Shown piece after piece: positions 34,810 through 45,005 of a stretch of DNA of 64,000 bases (position 1 is its first letter; each line of letters opens with the position of its first letter). The position numbers were made by a program, and so were the translations under genes. The notes under the pieces were generated by a model. The model was not told where the DNA came from. It did no database searches and saw only the letters and a program-made list of their open reading frames with translations. Source of the stretch: JAHIQC01 sp964565645 (GTDB lineage: Bacteria > Actinomycetota > Coriobacteriia > Anaerosomatales > JAHIQC01); the NCBI GenBank assembly GCA_964565645.1, contig CAZMFQ010000007.1, forward strand, positions 1 through 64,000, given 5' to 3'.

Positions 34810-37800
34810 GTGCCCGAGCCTGCCGAGCATCCCGCCCAACCACGAACGCATCGCCCGTTCCGAGACGAGCTCTACTCGGCAGAGCGCCTGACACGGTGCG
34901 CCCGCGAACTGGCCGAGCAGCAGTCCTGGACCGACGAGCTGGCAAGCGCTCCGTCCCCCTTGTTCGAGATGATCGCCGACGCCTCCGCGGGCCTCTCCGC
35001 GGACAACTCGATGTTCTCCGAAGCCGTCCGCTCGCAACACCCCGTCGCGCCGGCGGCAGAATGGTTGCTGGACAACTTCTACCTCATCGAGGAACAGGTG
35101 CGGCTCGTCCGCGATGATCTGCCGGCCGGGTACAGCCGGGAACTCCCCCGGCTGACGCGCGGCGCGTTCGCGGGGTACCCGCGGGTCTTCGAAGCGATCG
35201 TCGAACTGCTCTCGCACACCGATTCAAGACTCGACGAGAGCGTGCTCACACAGTTCATCGACGGGTTCCAGGACGTCTCACCGCTCTCGATCGGAGAGAT
35301 ATGGGGCATCCCGATCGCCCTGCGCATCGCGCTCGTCGAGAACCTGGCCCGCCTGTCCGCACGCGTCGGAGAGACGCACCGGTCGACCCGCATGGCCGAC
35401 GAGTGGGCGGATCGCCTGCTGCTCGCCGTGCCCGACGGCTCGGATGCGCTGCGCGCGCTGATCGACGAGCTCGAGGAGCGCGTCGGCCTCGTGGACCCGA
35501 CGTTCCTCATGCGCCTCGCGCAACGGCTCTCGGGCCAGGACACCGGCGCCGACATGCTCGGTGCATGGCTCGAGCGGCGCTTGCGGGAGTCAGGGATCGA
35601 CCTGGGCGCCCTCAGCCACGAACTACAACAGGTCCAGGCGGCCGACCAGGTCTCGATCGCGAACTCGATAACCGCGATCCGCTTCCTGGACGCCTACGAG
35701 TGGCGCGGGTTCTTCGAGCATGCGAGCCTCGTGGACCAGGTCCTGCGCGAGGACCCCGTGGGCGTCTACCCGCATATGGACTTCAAGAGCCGCGACCGCT
35801 ACCGTCACGCTCTCGAAGGCATCGCCCGTCGCTGCCCCATGACCGAGATCGCTGTCGCCGAGGCGGCAGTCAGCCTGGCTCTCGACTCCATGACCCACGA
35901 CGCGACCGACGAGATCTCCGCGCACGTCGGCCACTACCTTATCAGCGGTGGTCGCTACGACCTCGAGTCGGCGGTCGCCTACCGCCCGCACCTGCGCGAG
36001 AGACTCTACCGCGGCCCGCTCGCGCGAAAGGGGCTCTTCTACTGGGGGATGCTCGGGATCACCACCCTGGCGCTGGCTGCGGTGCTGCTCGCCGCCATCG
36101 CCTCCTCGGGGGCCTCTACGGCGGCGCTCGCCGCCGTGATGCTCATCGCTCTGGTGCCGCTCTCGGATCTCGCGCTCAACATCACGAACCGGACGGCTGC
36201 GTGGGTCTTCCCGCCCCGTATCATGCCCAAGCTCGACTTCCTCTCTCCGGTCGCGGAGGCGCATCGCACGCTCGTGATCGTGCCGACACTCCTCTCCTCG
36301 GTCGGCGCGGTCCGCCACGTGCTCGACAACCTCGAGGTCGCGTACCTCGCCAACCGGGACGATGAGATCTACTTCGGGCTCCTCGGCGATCTCAAGACCG
36401 CTGCCGAGGAGCGCCTTCCCGGAGACGACGCGGTCATCGAGGCGGCCGTCGAGGGGATCGAGGCGCTCAACGACCGGTACCTCGTCGAGCACGGACGCCG
36501 GCCGTTCTGCCTGTTCGTGCGAGAGCGTCGGTACAGCGAGCAGGAGCGGACGTGGATGGGTTGGGAGCGCAAGCGCGGCGCGCTCACGGAACTCAACCGG
36601 ATGCTGCGCGGCTCCAACTCCACGTCGTTCTCCCACCGGATCGGCGAGGAGGCTGCGCTTGCCGCGGTGACGTTCGTGCTCACGATCGATTCGGACACCG
36701 TGCTCACCCGCGACGGGGCACGCAAGCTCATCAGCACGATCGCGCACCCGCTCAACCGCGCGGTGCTCCTGCCGGGCGACCGGCGGGTGTACATGGGCTA
36801 CGGGCTCATCCAGCCGCGCGTCGGTATGTCGCTGCCGGCGTCCTCGCGCTCGTTCTTCGCGTGGCTGTACTCGGGCGTCACCGGAGTGGACCCGTACGCC
36901 GGCGCGGTCTCAGACACCTACCAGGACGTGTTCGGCGAAGGAAGCTTCACCGGCAAGGGCATCTACGAGGTCAGCGTCTTCAACGCGGTGCTGGAGGGCC
37001 GTTTCCCCGAGGGGCGACTGCTGTCCCACGACCTGATCGAGGGCTGCTACCTGCGGGTCGGCCTCGCGAGCGACATCGAGGTGCTCGACGACCACCCTTC
37101 GAGTTACCTGTCCCATATGGCACGCATGCACCGCTGGGTGCGCGGCGACTGGCAGACGCTGCCGTGGCTGGGGGCGACGGTGCCCGCGGAAGGACGTCGC
37201 GAACGCAACGTGCTCTCGCCGCTGCACCGCTGGAAGCTGTTCGACAACGTGAGACGTTCGCTCGTGGCCCCGGCGTTGCTCATGCTCATGACCCTGGGCT
37301 GGACGGTTCTGCCGGGCCCCGCGTGGGCCTGGCCGCTCGCGATGTCACTCGTGGTCTTCTTCCCGGTCTACTTCAGCCTCGCGGACTCGATCGTGTTCCG
37401 CTCCCGCGAGGTCTCGTTCTCGACCACCATGGAATCAGCGTGGCGTGATTTCGGCCGTGACTCGGCGCGCGCCCTCCTGACGCTCTCACTGCTCCCTTAT
37501 CAGGCCTACGTGATGATCGATGCTGCCGTTCGCGCCGTCTGGCGCATGACGGTCTCGCAACGGCATCTGCTTGAATGGGAGACCGCGGCCGACGCCGACC
37601 GGCGTCTGGGCGTGGGCCTGTCCGGATTCGCGCGCAAGCTGGCGCCCTCCTCGGCGGTCGCCCTGCTGCTGCTCGCCCCCGCGGCGCTGCAGAGCCCGGC
37701 GCGCCTGGGGGTCTCGGCCGCACTCGCGCTGCTGTGGGCGGCAGCCCCCCTGATCGCGTGGCGCGTCTCGCGCACGAGTGTCCCGGCCGAGCGTGAACTC

Positions 37801-40800
37801 ACCCCTGCCGAGGAGTCGGAGCTACGACGCCTGGCGCGACGCACGTGGCGCTTCTTCGAGACGTTCGTCACCTCCGAAGGCCACCATCTGGCGCCAGACA
37901 ACTTCCAGGAGGACCCCAACGGCGAGGTCGCGTGGCGGACCTCGCCCACGAACATCGGTCTGCAGCTCCTTGGCAATCTCTCCGCGTACGACCTGGGGTA
38001 TCTCGACCTGACCGGTCTGATCGGACGAACCGCCGACACGCTTGCGGCCATGGCGGGCCTGAAGCGGTTCCGGGGGCACTTCTACAACTGGTACGACATA
38101 CGGACCCTCGCGCCGCTGCCTCCCGAGTACGTCTCGACCGTGGACAGCGGGAACCTCGCGGGGCATCTGCTCGTGCTCCGGATCGGCCTGCTCGAGGCCT
38201 CCGAAGCGCCGGTCCTGGGCGCGCAGTTGCTCTCGGGGATCGCTGATACGGCCGCGCTGGCGATCGAGGACCTCGTGACCGAGCAGGTCGCCGTCGAGTC
38301 CGCGCCCGCCCTGCGCGACCTGCGTGAACAGCTCGACGAGCTGGCCCGGGACGCCTCTCTCGAAGAGCCACCGCGCGACATGGCGCGCTGGGACGCCGTG
38401 CTCGAACGCATCGAGACCATGGCCGCCGCGGTGGATCGATCCGCCTCGGCGTTGTTCGGTGATGTCGATCCGCCGACCGCCGCGTCGCCACACCCGGGCT
38501 CCGCCGTCGCACGGGCCCACGCCTCGGTCGTCGCGGTGCTCGCCGCGGTCGAGGCCGCACGCTCCACCATCTCGTCGCTCACCCCATGGGCGGCGCATGC
38601 AGCGGATGTGCCGCAGGCGGTCCTCGAAGACCCACGCGGGGCGTCGCTGGTCCCGCTTCTCGATCACGTCCCGAGCCTCGTGGGTCTCGCCGAGGGACTG
38701 GGCGACGCACTCGCGGCGCTTTCCTCGATCGCCGAGGAGCCGCCGGGAGACTCCTTGGCGGAACGCGAAGCGGAACGCGCCTGGGCGACCGGGATGCTCG
38801 ACGGCGTGCTGGGAGCGCGACCGGCCGCGGCACAGCTCCTCGGCCAGCTGCACCTCGACGCGGCGATGGCGCGCGAGATGTGGGAGCACACCGACTTCAC
38901 GACCCTCTTCGACGAGCAGCGGCTGCTGTTCTCGATCGGCTACAACACGGCGGAGGGACGACTCGATCCGTCGTACTATGACATGCTCGCCTCGGAATGC
39001 CGGCTCGCGAGCTTCCTCGCGATCGCCAAGGGCGACATCCCGCAAGAGCACTGGTTCCGGCTCGGTCGGGCGATCACCCAGACCGCGGGCGGACGCGCGC
39101 TGCTGTCGTGGAGCGCCTCGATGTTCGAGTACCTCATGCCGCTGCTGGTCATGCGCTCGTGGCCGATGACCCTGCTCGACCAGACCTACGATTCGGTGGT
39201 GCGCCGGCAGATCCAGTACGGGCGCGAACGCGGCGTTCCGTGGGGGGTCTCGGAATCGGCGTTCAACGCCAAGGACGCGGGGCTCGTGTATCAGTACCAG
39301 GCCTTCGGTGTGCCGGGGCTCGGGCTGAAGCGCGGGTTGTCCGACGACGTGGTCGTCGCCCCGTACGCGACGGTGCTCGCCCTGCCCGTCGCACCCGGCG
39401 AGGCCATCGCGAACCTCCACGAACTCGCGGGCCAGGGAGCCCGGGGCCGCTACGGCTTCTACGAGAGCCTCGACTACACGCCGGGCAGGGTGCCGGCGGG
39501 ATCCAGCCGCGCGGTGGTGAGGGCGTACTTCGCTCACCACCAGGGCATGAGCTTCGTCGCCCTCGCCAACGAGCTTTCGGGCATACCGATGCACGATCGG
39601 TTCCACCGCGATCCGATGGTCGCCTCGGCGGAGCTGCTCCTGCAGGAGCGGGTGCCCCGGCACGTGCAACTCGCGACGCCCAACGTGGGCGAGGTGGAGC
39701 ACGTGCGCTCGGTGCGCGAGCTGCCGCCCCCCGTCACCCGCGCCTACCCGCTCGCCGACACGCCCGTGCCTGCGACGCACTTCCTGTCCAACGGCCGCTA
39801 CTCGGTCATGGTCACCAACGGGGGCGGGGGCTATAGCCGCTGGCAGGACGTCGCGATCAGCCGCTACCGCGAGGACGTGACGCGCGATTGCTGGGGACAG
39901 TTCTTCTACCTGCGCGACACCGCGACCGGCCGCGTGCACAACGCCGCGAGCAACCCGTGCCCCGAACGTCCCGACGAGTATCACGTGACGTTCGCGCATG
40001 ACAAGGCCGAGTACCGTCGCATCGACGGGGACATCGAGGTGCACACCGAGATCTCCGTGAGCCCCGAGGACGACGCCGAGATCCGCCGCATCGGCATCAC
40101 CAATCATGGGCGCACCCGCGTCGAGCTCGAACTGACGTCCTACTTCGAGCTCGCGATGGCCGATCAGGCGGCCGATCAGGCGCACAAGTCGTTCTCGAAC
40201 CTCTTCGTCGAGACCGAGGCGCTCGACCCGATGCGGGCTCTGCTCTTCTCGCGGCGCCCGCGTTCCGCCGAGGAGCGTCGGATCTGGGGTGTCCACGTCC
40301 TCGCTTGCGAGGACGGCGACGAGTGCGACTGGACCTACGAGACCGACCGCGCTCGGTTCCTCGGCAGGCTCAACGGGGCCGAGGCCCCCACCGCCGTCAG
40401 GGCAGGCGGGCCGCTCAGTCGCACGACGGGACCGGTGCTCGACCCCTGCTGCGCGATCCGCAAGACGGTCATGGTCGAAGGCGGCGAGAGCGTGCGCCTC
40501 GTGTTCACCACGGGAGTGGCCCAGACGCGTGAGGAAGCGGTCCGTCTGGCCGAGAAGTACGGCGACCCGCGCAGTGCGCAGCGCGCCATCGACCTGGCGT
40601 GGACGGCGGCCCAGATCGAACTGCGCGACCTGGGTATCACCCCGGCGGAAGCCGTCGTGCTCGAACGTCTGGCGTCACGCCTCCTGCTCACCGACCCCGC
40701 CTCCGTGCTCAAGATCAAGACCCCCGTGGAGAACGGGCTGCAGATGTCGGGCCTGTGGTCCCTCGGCATCTCCGGCGACCTGCCGATCCTGCTCGTGCGC

Positions 40801-43614
40801 ATCGAAGAGCCGGAACACGCCCCCCTCGTGCGTCAGGCGCTTCTCGCCCACCAGTACTGGCGCCACAAGGGCCTCGTCTCCGACCTCGTGATACTCAACA
40901 CGCGACCGACCGCGTACTCCGACGAACTCGACGACCGCCTGAGGATGCTCGTGCGCACGGGCCACGCGCTTCAGATGCTCGATCGTCCGGGCGGGGTGTT
41001 CCTCCGCCGCTCCGACCAGATGCATCCCGACGTCCTCAACCTGCTGCTCACGGTCGCGCGCGCCACGCTCGACGGCGACAGCGGACCCCTCGAGGTCCAG
41101 CTCAACCGGCGTGTGCCGCGTGCCGAGGAGCCGCCCGCCCTCATGCCTGCGCGTGCGCCTGAAGCGTGGGCCGCCCCCTCGCCGCCCCGGCCGGACCTGC
41201 TCTTCGACAACGGATGGGGCGGGTTCGACTCGTCGGCGGACGAATACGTGATCGTGCTCGACGAGGGGCGCTGCACGCCCGCGCCGTGGATCAACGTGAT
41301 GGCATCGCCGGAGTTCGGCTGTATGGTCTCCGAAGCCGGAATCGGCTGCACCTGGGCGCTCAACAGCCATGAGAACCGCATCTCCACGTGGAACAACGAC
41401 CCCGTCTCGGACGGGTCCGGCGAGGTCATATACCTGCGCGATGAGGAGACCGGGGAGTTCTGGAGCCCCACGCCGCTGCCGGCCCGGGGGCCCGGCACCT
41501 ACACCGTCCGCCACGGCCGGGGCTACACGCGCTTCGAACACGAGTCCCACGGGCTCGAGCAGCGGCTCGAGTGGTTCGTGCCCGTCGAGGACCCGGTGCG
41601 CGTGGTGCGACTGACGCTGCGCAACACGGGCGATACGGTGCGGCGACTGTCCGCGACGCAGTTCGTGGAGTGGTCGCTCGGCAGTTCGCGCAGCAAGGCG
41701 CAGCACCTGGTCGTGACGTGGTTCGACGCCGAGCACCAGCTTCTGACCGCGCACAACCACTTCAACATGGACTTCCCGGGACGCGCCGCGTTCCTGGCCA
41801 CCGACGCCGAACTGCACTCGTATACCGGGAGCCGCACCGAGTTCGTCGGTCGCAACCGCGGACCTGCAGACCCAGCGGCGATGGGCCGCAAGCGCCTCGG
41901 CGGGCGCACCGGTCGCTTCCACGACAACTGCGGCGCTCTGATGGTCGCCCTGGAGCTGGCGCCCGGCGAGGAGCGCAGCGTCTGCTTCCTGCTCGGGCAG
42001 ACGGACACCCTTCAGCAGGCTCGCGAGCTCGTGGCCGCCTATCGCGACCCGAGCCGGGTCGACGCCGAACTCGCCGGTGTGTGCGAGCAATGGCGGCGCG
42101 TGCTCGGCAGCGTGCGAGCCCGGACGCCGGACCCGGCGCTCGACCTGCTCGTCAACGGCGCGCTCCTGTACCAGGCCCTTGCCTGCCGGATCTGGGGTCG
42201 CACCGCGACCTACCAGTCGAGCGGCGCGTTCGGCTTCCGCGACCAGCTCCAGGATTCGCTCGCGCTGCTCCTGGCACGTCCGGACCTCGTGCGCGAGCAG
42301 ATCGTCGAGGCCTCACGACACCAGTTCGCAGAGGGCGATGTCCTGCACTGGTGGCAGCCCTCCTCGGGCCGGGGAGTCCGGACGCGGATCACCGACGACC
42401 GACACTGGCTGCCGTTCGTGGTCGCCGAGTACCTCGACGTGACCGGGGACCGAAGCGTTCTGGACGAGGTCACCCCGTTCATCGAAGGACCCGAAGTCGA
42501 TCCCGATCGTGAGGACAACTACCTCCAACCGGCGCTCTCCGAGCAGGCCGTGAGCGTCTACGAACACTGTGTGGCGGCCCTGGAGTCCGGGACCGGGGTC
42601 GGCGACCACGGACTCCCCCTCATGGGTGGCGGCGACTGGAACGACGGCATGAACCGCGTCGGCATCGGGGGCCGTGGCGAGAGCGTGTGGCTCGCCTGGT
42701 TCCTGGCGACGGTGCTCAGGCGCTTCGCCCCGATCTGCGAGATGCGCGGAGAGGCCGGCCGCGCAGCCGAGTACCGCAGGCGGGCCCAGGCGTTCATAGA
42801 GGCCGCCGAGGAGTCGGGATGGGACGGATCGTGGTATCGCCGCGCGTACTTCGACGACGGCACCCCGTTGGGATCACGCTCCTCGGCAGAGTGCAGGATC
42901 GACGCCATCGCGCAGGCATGGGCGACGATCAGCGACGGTGCGGACCCGGGCCGGGCCCAGATGGCGCTCGACGCCGTGGAGGACAAGCTCGTCGACCGCG
43001 AGCATGGACTGATCGCGCTGCTCACACCGCCGTTCGACACGATGCCGCACGACCCCGGCTACATCAAAGGGTACGTCCCCGGCGTTCGCGAGAACGGCGG
43101 TCAGTACACGCATGCGGCCATCTGGGTGGTGCTCGCTCACCTCCTGCGTGGCGATGGCGACGAGGGGCACGGCCTTCTGAGCATGATCAACCCGATCAAC
43201 CACGCACGCACCGACGAAGAGGCGGAACACTACAAGGTCGAGCCCTACGTGGTCGCCGCGGACGTGTACGGGGCGGCACCGCATGCGGGCAGGGGCGGCT
43301 GGACCTGGTACACCGGCTCCGCTTCGTGGTTCTACCACGTCGCGGTCCGCAACCTCTTGGGCTTATGGGTCGAGGACGTCGAAGGGATCCCGCATCTGCG
43401 GTTGGATCCGTGCATCCCGAGATCATGGAAGGGCTACACGCTCACGTACACGCACGGAACGACGACCTACCGGATCGGGTTCGAGAATCCGCGTGGGGTC
43501 AACCGCGGCGTGGCGTACGTCGAACTCGATGGGATGAGGCTCGAGAGCGCCTCGGTGCCGCTGCGCGATGACGGCGGCAGCCACGACGTGCGGGTGGTGC
43601 TCCTCGGCGGTTAG
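34810..43614 (+). CDS. cyclic beta-glucan synthase-like giant enzyme (GT84 plus GH94)
   Basis: About 2,934 residues; the ATG at 34774 would give 2,946. I prefer the GTG at 34810, which has TGGAG 7 bases upstream. Residues about 400-1000 hold a glycosyltransferase 84-type membrane core with several helices, a DxD-like TIDSDTV near residue 625, and HRWVRGDW near 775. The central and C-terminal parts carry two GH94-type phosphorylase modules with FGFRDQLQDSLAL and GGGDWNDGMN near the end. This is the NdvB/ChvB plan, in which the enzyme links, measures and cyclises beta-1,2-glucans at the membrane. Product and linkage in this organism are inferred. Confidence 0.9.
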   Translation: MPEPAEHPAQPRTHRPFRDELYSAERLTRCARELAEQQSWTDELASAPSPLFEMIADASAGLSADNSMFSEAVRSQHPVAPAAEWLLDNFYLIEEQVRLVRDDLPAGYSRELPRLTRGAFAGYPRVFEAIVELLSHTDSRLDESVLTQFIDGFQDVSPLSIGEIWGIPIALRIALVENLARLSARVGETHRSTRMADEWADRLLLAVPDGSDALRALIDELEERVGLVDPTFLMRLAQRLSGQDTGADMLGAWLERRLRESGIDLGALSHELQQVQAADQVSIANSITAIRFLDAYEWRGFFEHASLVDQVLREDPVGVYPHMDFKSRDRYRHALEGIARRCPMTEIAVAEAAVSLALDSMTHDATDEISAHVGHYLISGGRYDLESAVAYRPHLRERLYRGPLARKGLFYWGMLGITTLALAAVLLAAIASSGASTAALAAVMLIALVPLSDLALNITNRTAAWVFPPRIMPKLDFLSPVAEAHRTLVIVPTLLSSVGAVRHVLDNLEVAYLANRDDEIYFGLLGDLKTAAEERLPGDDAVIEAAVEGIEALNDRYLVEHGRRPFCLFVRERRYSEQERTWMGWERKRGALTELNRMLRGSNSTSFSHRIGEEAALAAVTFVLTIDSDTVLTRDGARKLISTIAHPLNRAVLLPGDRRVYMGYGLIQPRVGMSLPASSRSFFAWLYSGVTGVDPYAGAVSDTYQDVFGEGSFTGKGIYEVSVFNAVLEGRFPEGRLLSHDLIEGCYLRVGLASDIEVLDDHPSSYLSHMARMHRWVRGDWQTLPWLGATVPAEGRRERNVLSPLHRWKLFDNVRRSLVAPALLMLMTLGWTVLPGPAWAWPLAMSLVVFFPVYFSLADSIVFRSREVSFSTTMESAWRDFGRDSARALLTLSLLPYQAYVMIDAAVRAVWRMTVSQRHLLEWETAADADRRLGVGLSGFARKLAPSSAVALLLLAPAALQSPARLGVSAALALLWAAAPLIAWRVSRTSVPAERELTPAEESELRRLARRTWRFFETFVTSEGHHLAPDNFQEDPNGEVAWRTSPTNIGLQLLGNLSAYDLGYLDLTGLIGRTADTLAAMAGLKRFRGHFYNWYDIRTLAPLPPEYVSTVDSGNLAGHLLVLRIGLLEASEAPVLGAQLLSGIADTAALAIEDLVTEQVAVESAPALRDLREQLDELARDASLEEPPRDMARWDAVLERIETMAAAVDRSASALFGDVDPPTAASPHPGSAVARAHASVVAVLAAVEAARSTISSLTPWAAHAADVPQAVLEDPRGASLVPLLDHVPSLVGLAEGLGDALAALSSIAEEPPGDSLAEREAERAWATGMLDGVLGARPAAAQLLGQLHLDAAMAREMWEHTDFTTLFDEQRLLFSIGYNTAEGRLDPSYYDMLASECRLASFLAIAKGDIPQEHWFRLGRAITQTAGGRALLSWSASMFEYLMPLLVMRSWPMTLLDQTYDSVVRRQIQYGRERGVPWGVSESAFNAKDAGLVYQYQAFGVPGLGLKRGLSDDVVVAPYATVLALPVAPGEAIANLHELAGQGARGRYGFYESLDYTPGRVPAGSSRAVVRAYFAHHQGMSFVALANELSGIPMHDRFHRDPMVASAELLLQERVPRHVQLATPNVGEVEHVRSVRELPPPVTRAYPLADTPVPATHFLSNGRYSVMVTNGGGGYSRWQDVAISRYREDVTRDCWGQFFYLRDTATGRVHNAASNPCPERPDEYHVTFAHDKAEYRRIDGDIEVHTEISVSPEDDAEIRRIGITNHGRTRVELELTSYFELAMADQAADQAHKSFSNLFVETEALDPMRALLFSRRPRSAEERRIWGVHVLACEDGDECDWTYETDRARFLGRLNGAEAPTAVRAGGPLSRTTGPVLDPCCAIRKTVMVEGGESVRLVFTTGVAQTREEAVRLAEKYGDPRSAQRAIDLAWTAAQIELRDLGITPAEAVVLERLASRLLLTDPASVLKIKTPVENGLQMSGLWSLGISGDLPILLVRIEEPEHAPLVRQALLAHQYWRHKGLVSDLVILNTRPTAYSDELDDRLRMLVRTGHALQMLDRPGGVFLRRSDQMHPDVLNLLLTVARATLDGDSGPLEVQLNRRVPRAEEPPALMPARAPEAWAAPSPPRPDLLFDNGWGGFDSSADEYVIVLDEGRCTPAPWINVMASPEFGCMVSEAGIGCTWALNSHENRISTWNNDPVSDGSGEVIYLRDEETGEFWSPTPLPARGPGTYTVRHGRGYTRFEHESHGLEQRLEWFVPVEDPVRVVRLTLRNTGDTVRRLSATQFVEWSLGSSRSKAQHLVVTWFDAEHQLLTAHNHFNMDFPGRAAFLATDAELHSYTGSRTEFVGRNRGPADPAAMGRKRLGGRTGRFHDNCGALMVALELAPGEERSVCFLLGQTDTLQQARELVAAYRDPSRVDAELAGVCEQWRRVLGSVRARTPDPALDLLVNGALLYQALACRIWGRTATYQSSGAFGFRDQLQDSLALLLARPDLVREQIVEASRHQFAEGDVLHWWQPSSGRGVRTRITDDRHWLPFVVAEYLDVTGDRSVLDEVTPFIEGPEVDPDREDNYLQPALSEQAVSVYEHCVAALESGTGVGDHGLPLMGGGDWNDGMNRVGIGGRGESVWLAWFLATVLRRFAPICEMRGEAGRAAEYRRRAQAFIEAAEESGWDGSWYRRAYFDDGTPLGSRSSAECRIDAIAQAWATISDGADPGRAQMALDAVEDKLVDREHGLIALLTPPFDTMPHDPGYIKGYVPGVRENGGQYTHAAIWVVLAHLLRGDGDEGHGLLSMINPINHARTDEEAEHYKVEPYVVAADVYGAAPHAGRGGWTWYTGSASWFYHVAVRNLLGLWVEDVEGIPHLRLDPCIPRSWKGYTLTYTHGTTTYRIGFENPRGVNRGVAYVELDGMRLESASVPLRDDGGSHDVRVVLLGG

Positions 43615-44471
43615 AGCGAAGCTTCGACCGCTGGCTGGGACGCCGGAGTCTCGAGCACGACGCTCGGGCGCGCGATGTCCGCGGCGACACAGGCGCCGAC
43701 CGCGAGCAGCACGTGCGCGAGCATCCAGCCGTAGTCGACGATCGCTCCTGCAACGTAGGAGTCGGATGCCGACATCCATGAGAACGTCGCGTCGCTCACG
43801 GCCAGCACGGCCGCCCCGCCGGCGACGAACCACCAGGGCCATCCCAGCCGGCCGGAGCCGAGCTTGGAGACCACCATCAGGAGCAGGACCGACGGAGTGA
43901 GCAGCAGCGCCACGTCGGCGACCGGGTAGAACGTGCTCGCCACGAGTTCGGCTTGCGCAATGGACGGGTCCCCGAGTATGTAGGGCTGCAGAAGTCCGAA
44001 GTACAGGAGCACGAGCATCACGGCGCCCGCCGTGACCGCGAACCCCGCGGCGATACGCAAGTCCAGCAGACGCCCGTAGGCGAGCGCGGCAAGCAGAAGC
44101 GCGACCCCGATGAACGCGTACTCACCTACGTAGAAGACATCGGGCAGGCCCGGATACGGGACTTCGGCGCCGAGGCCGAGCTCGATCCACGCCCACACCG
44201 CGTCCCCCGCAGCGAAACAGAGCATGCCCAGACCGATGAGCGTCCACTGCCGCCGAAGGGCCTCTCCCTTTGCGAAGGAGCGCCCCACGCTCAGTGCGAT
44301 CATCGCGGACACGGCCACCACGGCAAGCTCACCGAGGTCGGAGATCAGCAGTGCGCCCTGTTCGCCGCCCGCACCCACCATCAGCATGGTACGGATCACG
44401 GCCACGGCGCCCAGGCCGACAAGACCGACGGTCATGGTGCGGATGGACGGAACCCCGGAATTCAGACTCAT
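43611..44471 (-). CDS. multi-pass membrane protein of unknown function
   Basis: 286 residues with about eight hydrophobic helices and little else: segments such as TVGLVGLGAVAVIRTMLMVG, AAGFAVTAGAVMLVLLYFGL and WFVAGGAAVLAVSD. The layout resembles the membrane sensor portions found in front of GGDEF or kinase domains, but no output domain is attached. The start overlaps the stop of the upstream 77-residue gene by 4 bases (ATGA), so the two are co-translated. The 3' end overlaps the convergent giant synthase by 4 bases. I do not recognise the family. Confidence 0.7.
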   Translation of the reverse strand: MSLNSGVPSIRTMTVGLVGLGAVAVIRTMLMVGAGGEQGALLISDLGELAVVAVSAMIALSVGRSFAKGEALRRQWTLIGLGMLCFAAGDAVWAWIELGLGAEVPYPGLPDVFYVGEYAFIGVALLLAALAYGRLLDLRIAAGFAVTAGAVMLVLLYFGLLQPYILGDPSIAQAELVASTFYPVADVALLLTPSVLLLMVVSKLGSGRLGWPWWFVAGGAAVLAVSDATFSWMSASDSYVAGAIVDYGWMLAHVLLAVGACVAADIARPSVVLETPASQPAVEASL

Positions 44472-44701
44472 GCTCCGGCCCCTTTACGGATCTCGACGAG
44501 GATGCCGTCGATGGTGGACACCGACGCGACAGGGCCGAGCAGACGCCGGATGCTCGATTCGAGTACGGGCATGTCGGCCGCGCACAAGTCATCGGCCATC
44601 TTGCCCGCCGACAGCGCCGTCGCCCGCACACAGGTGTCCGCGGCCATTCTGCCCACGAACGGCGACAGCACACTCACGGCCTGTTCAGCCATCCCGCCCA
44701 T
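44468..44701 (-). CDS. small helical protein coupled to a membrane protein gene
   Basis: About 77 residues from the ATG at 44701 (MGGMAEQAVSVL), with GGGGGAT just upstream. It is helical throughout, with two Cys (DTCVRATALSAG and ADDLCAADMPV) and a C-terminal segment ending IDGILVEIRKGAGA. It ends in an ATGA overlap with the following membrane protein gene. No recognised domain is present. A partner or regulator of the membrane protein is the natural guess. Confidence 0.55.
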   Translation of the reverse strand: MGGMAEQAVSVLSPFVGRMAADTCVRATALSAGKMADDLCAADMPVLESSIRRLLGPVASVSTIDGILVEIRKGAGA

Positions 44702-45005
44702 GGATCCCCCAACCCCCAGCGGCCACACTACACCGACATGATGACATGAACGGGGCTGAATGCGAGAGTGCGCCAGGGCCATCGCCGCGGTTCATCCGTG
44801 ACAGCCCGCCACCTGTGGAAGAACCGGCATGCTGCGCGCCCCGCACGCCGCAAGTTCGCGTTTTCGGGTCTTGGCACGTATACTGCACAGGCTGTACGGA
44901 ATACACCAAGACTCGGTTGTCCTCTGACTCCCTCGTGTGAGCCTCACGTCGACTGCGTCTACCCGCAGTGCGACCCCGTGTGGCGCACACGAAAGGAGTT
45001 CTTCT
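44702..45005. other. divergent intergenic region upstream of the helicase
   Basis: About 304 bases between the small minus-strand gene and the helicase. A possible -10 (TATACT, 44879-44884) reads toward the helicase, with a weak -35 (TTCGCG) 18 bases before it. This would leave an untranslated leader of about 115 bases, as is common for cold-inducible RNA helicases. I see no other strong structure. Confidence 0.45.

Noticed and set aside
37822..40296. Long minus-strand open frame opposite the glucan synthase gene
   Set aside because: Low-complexity Arg/His/Gly-rich translation with no domains, lying entirely opposite a well-supported gene; a normal by-product of high GC content. The same holds for other long antisense frames.
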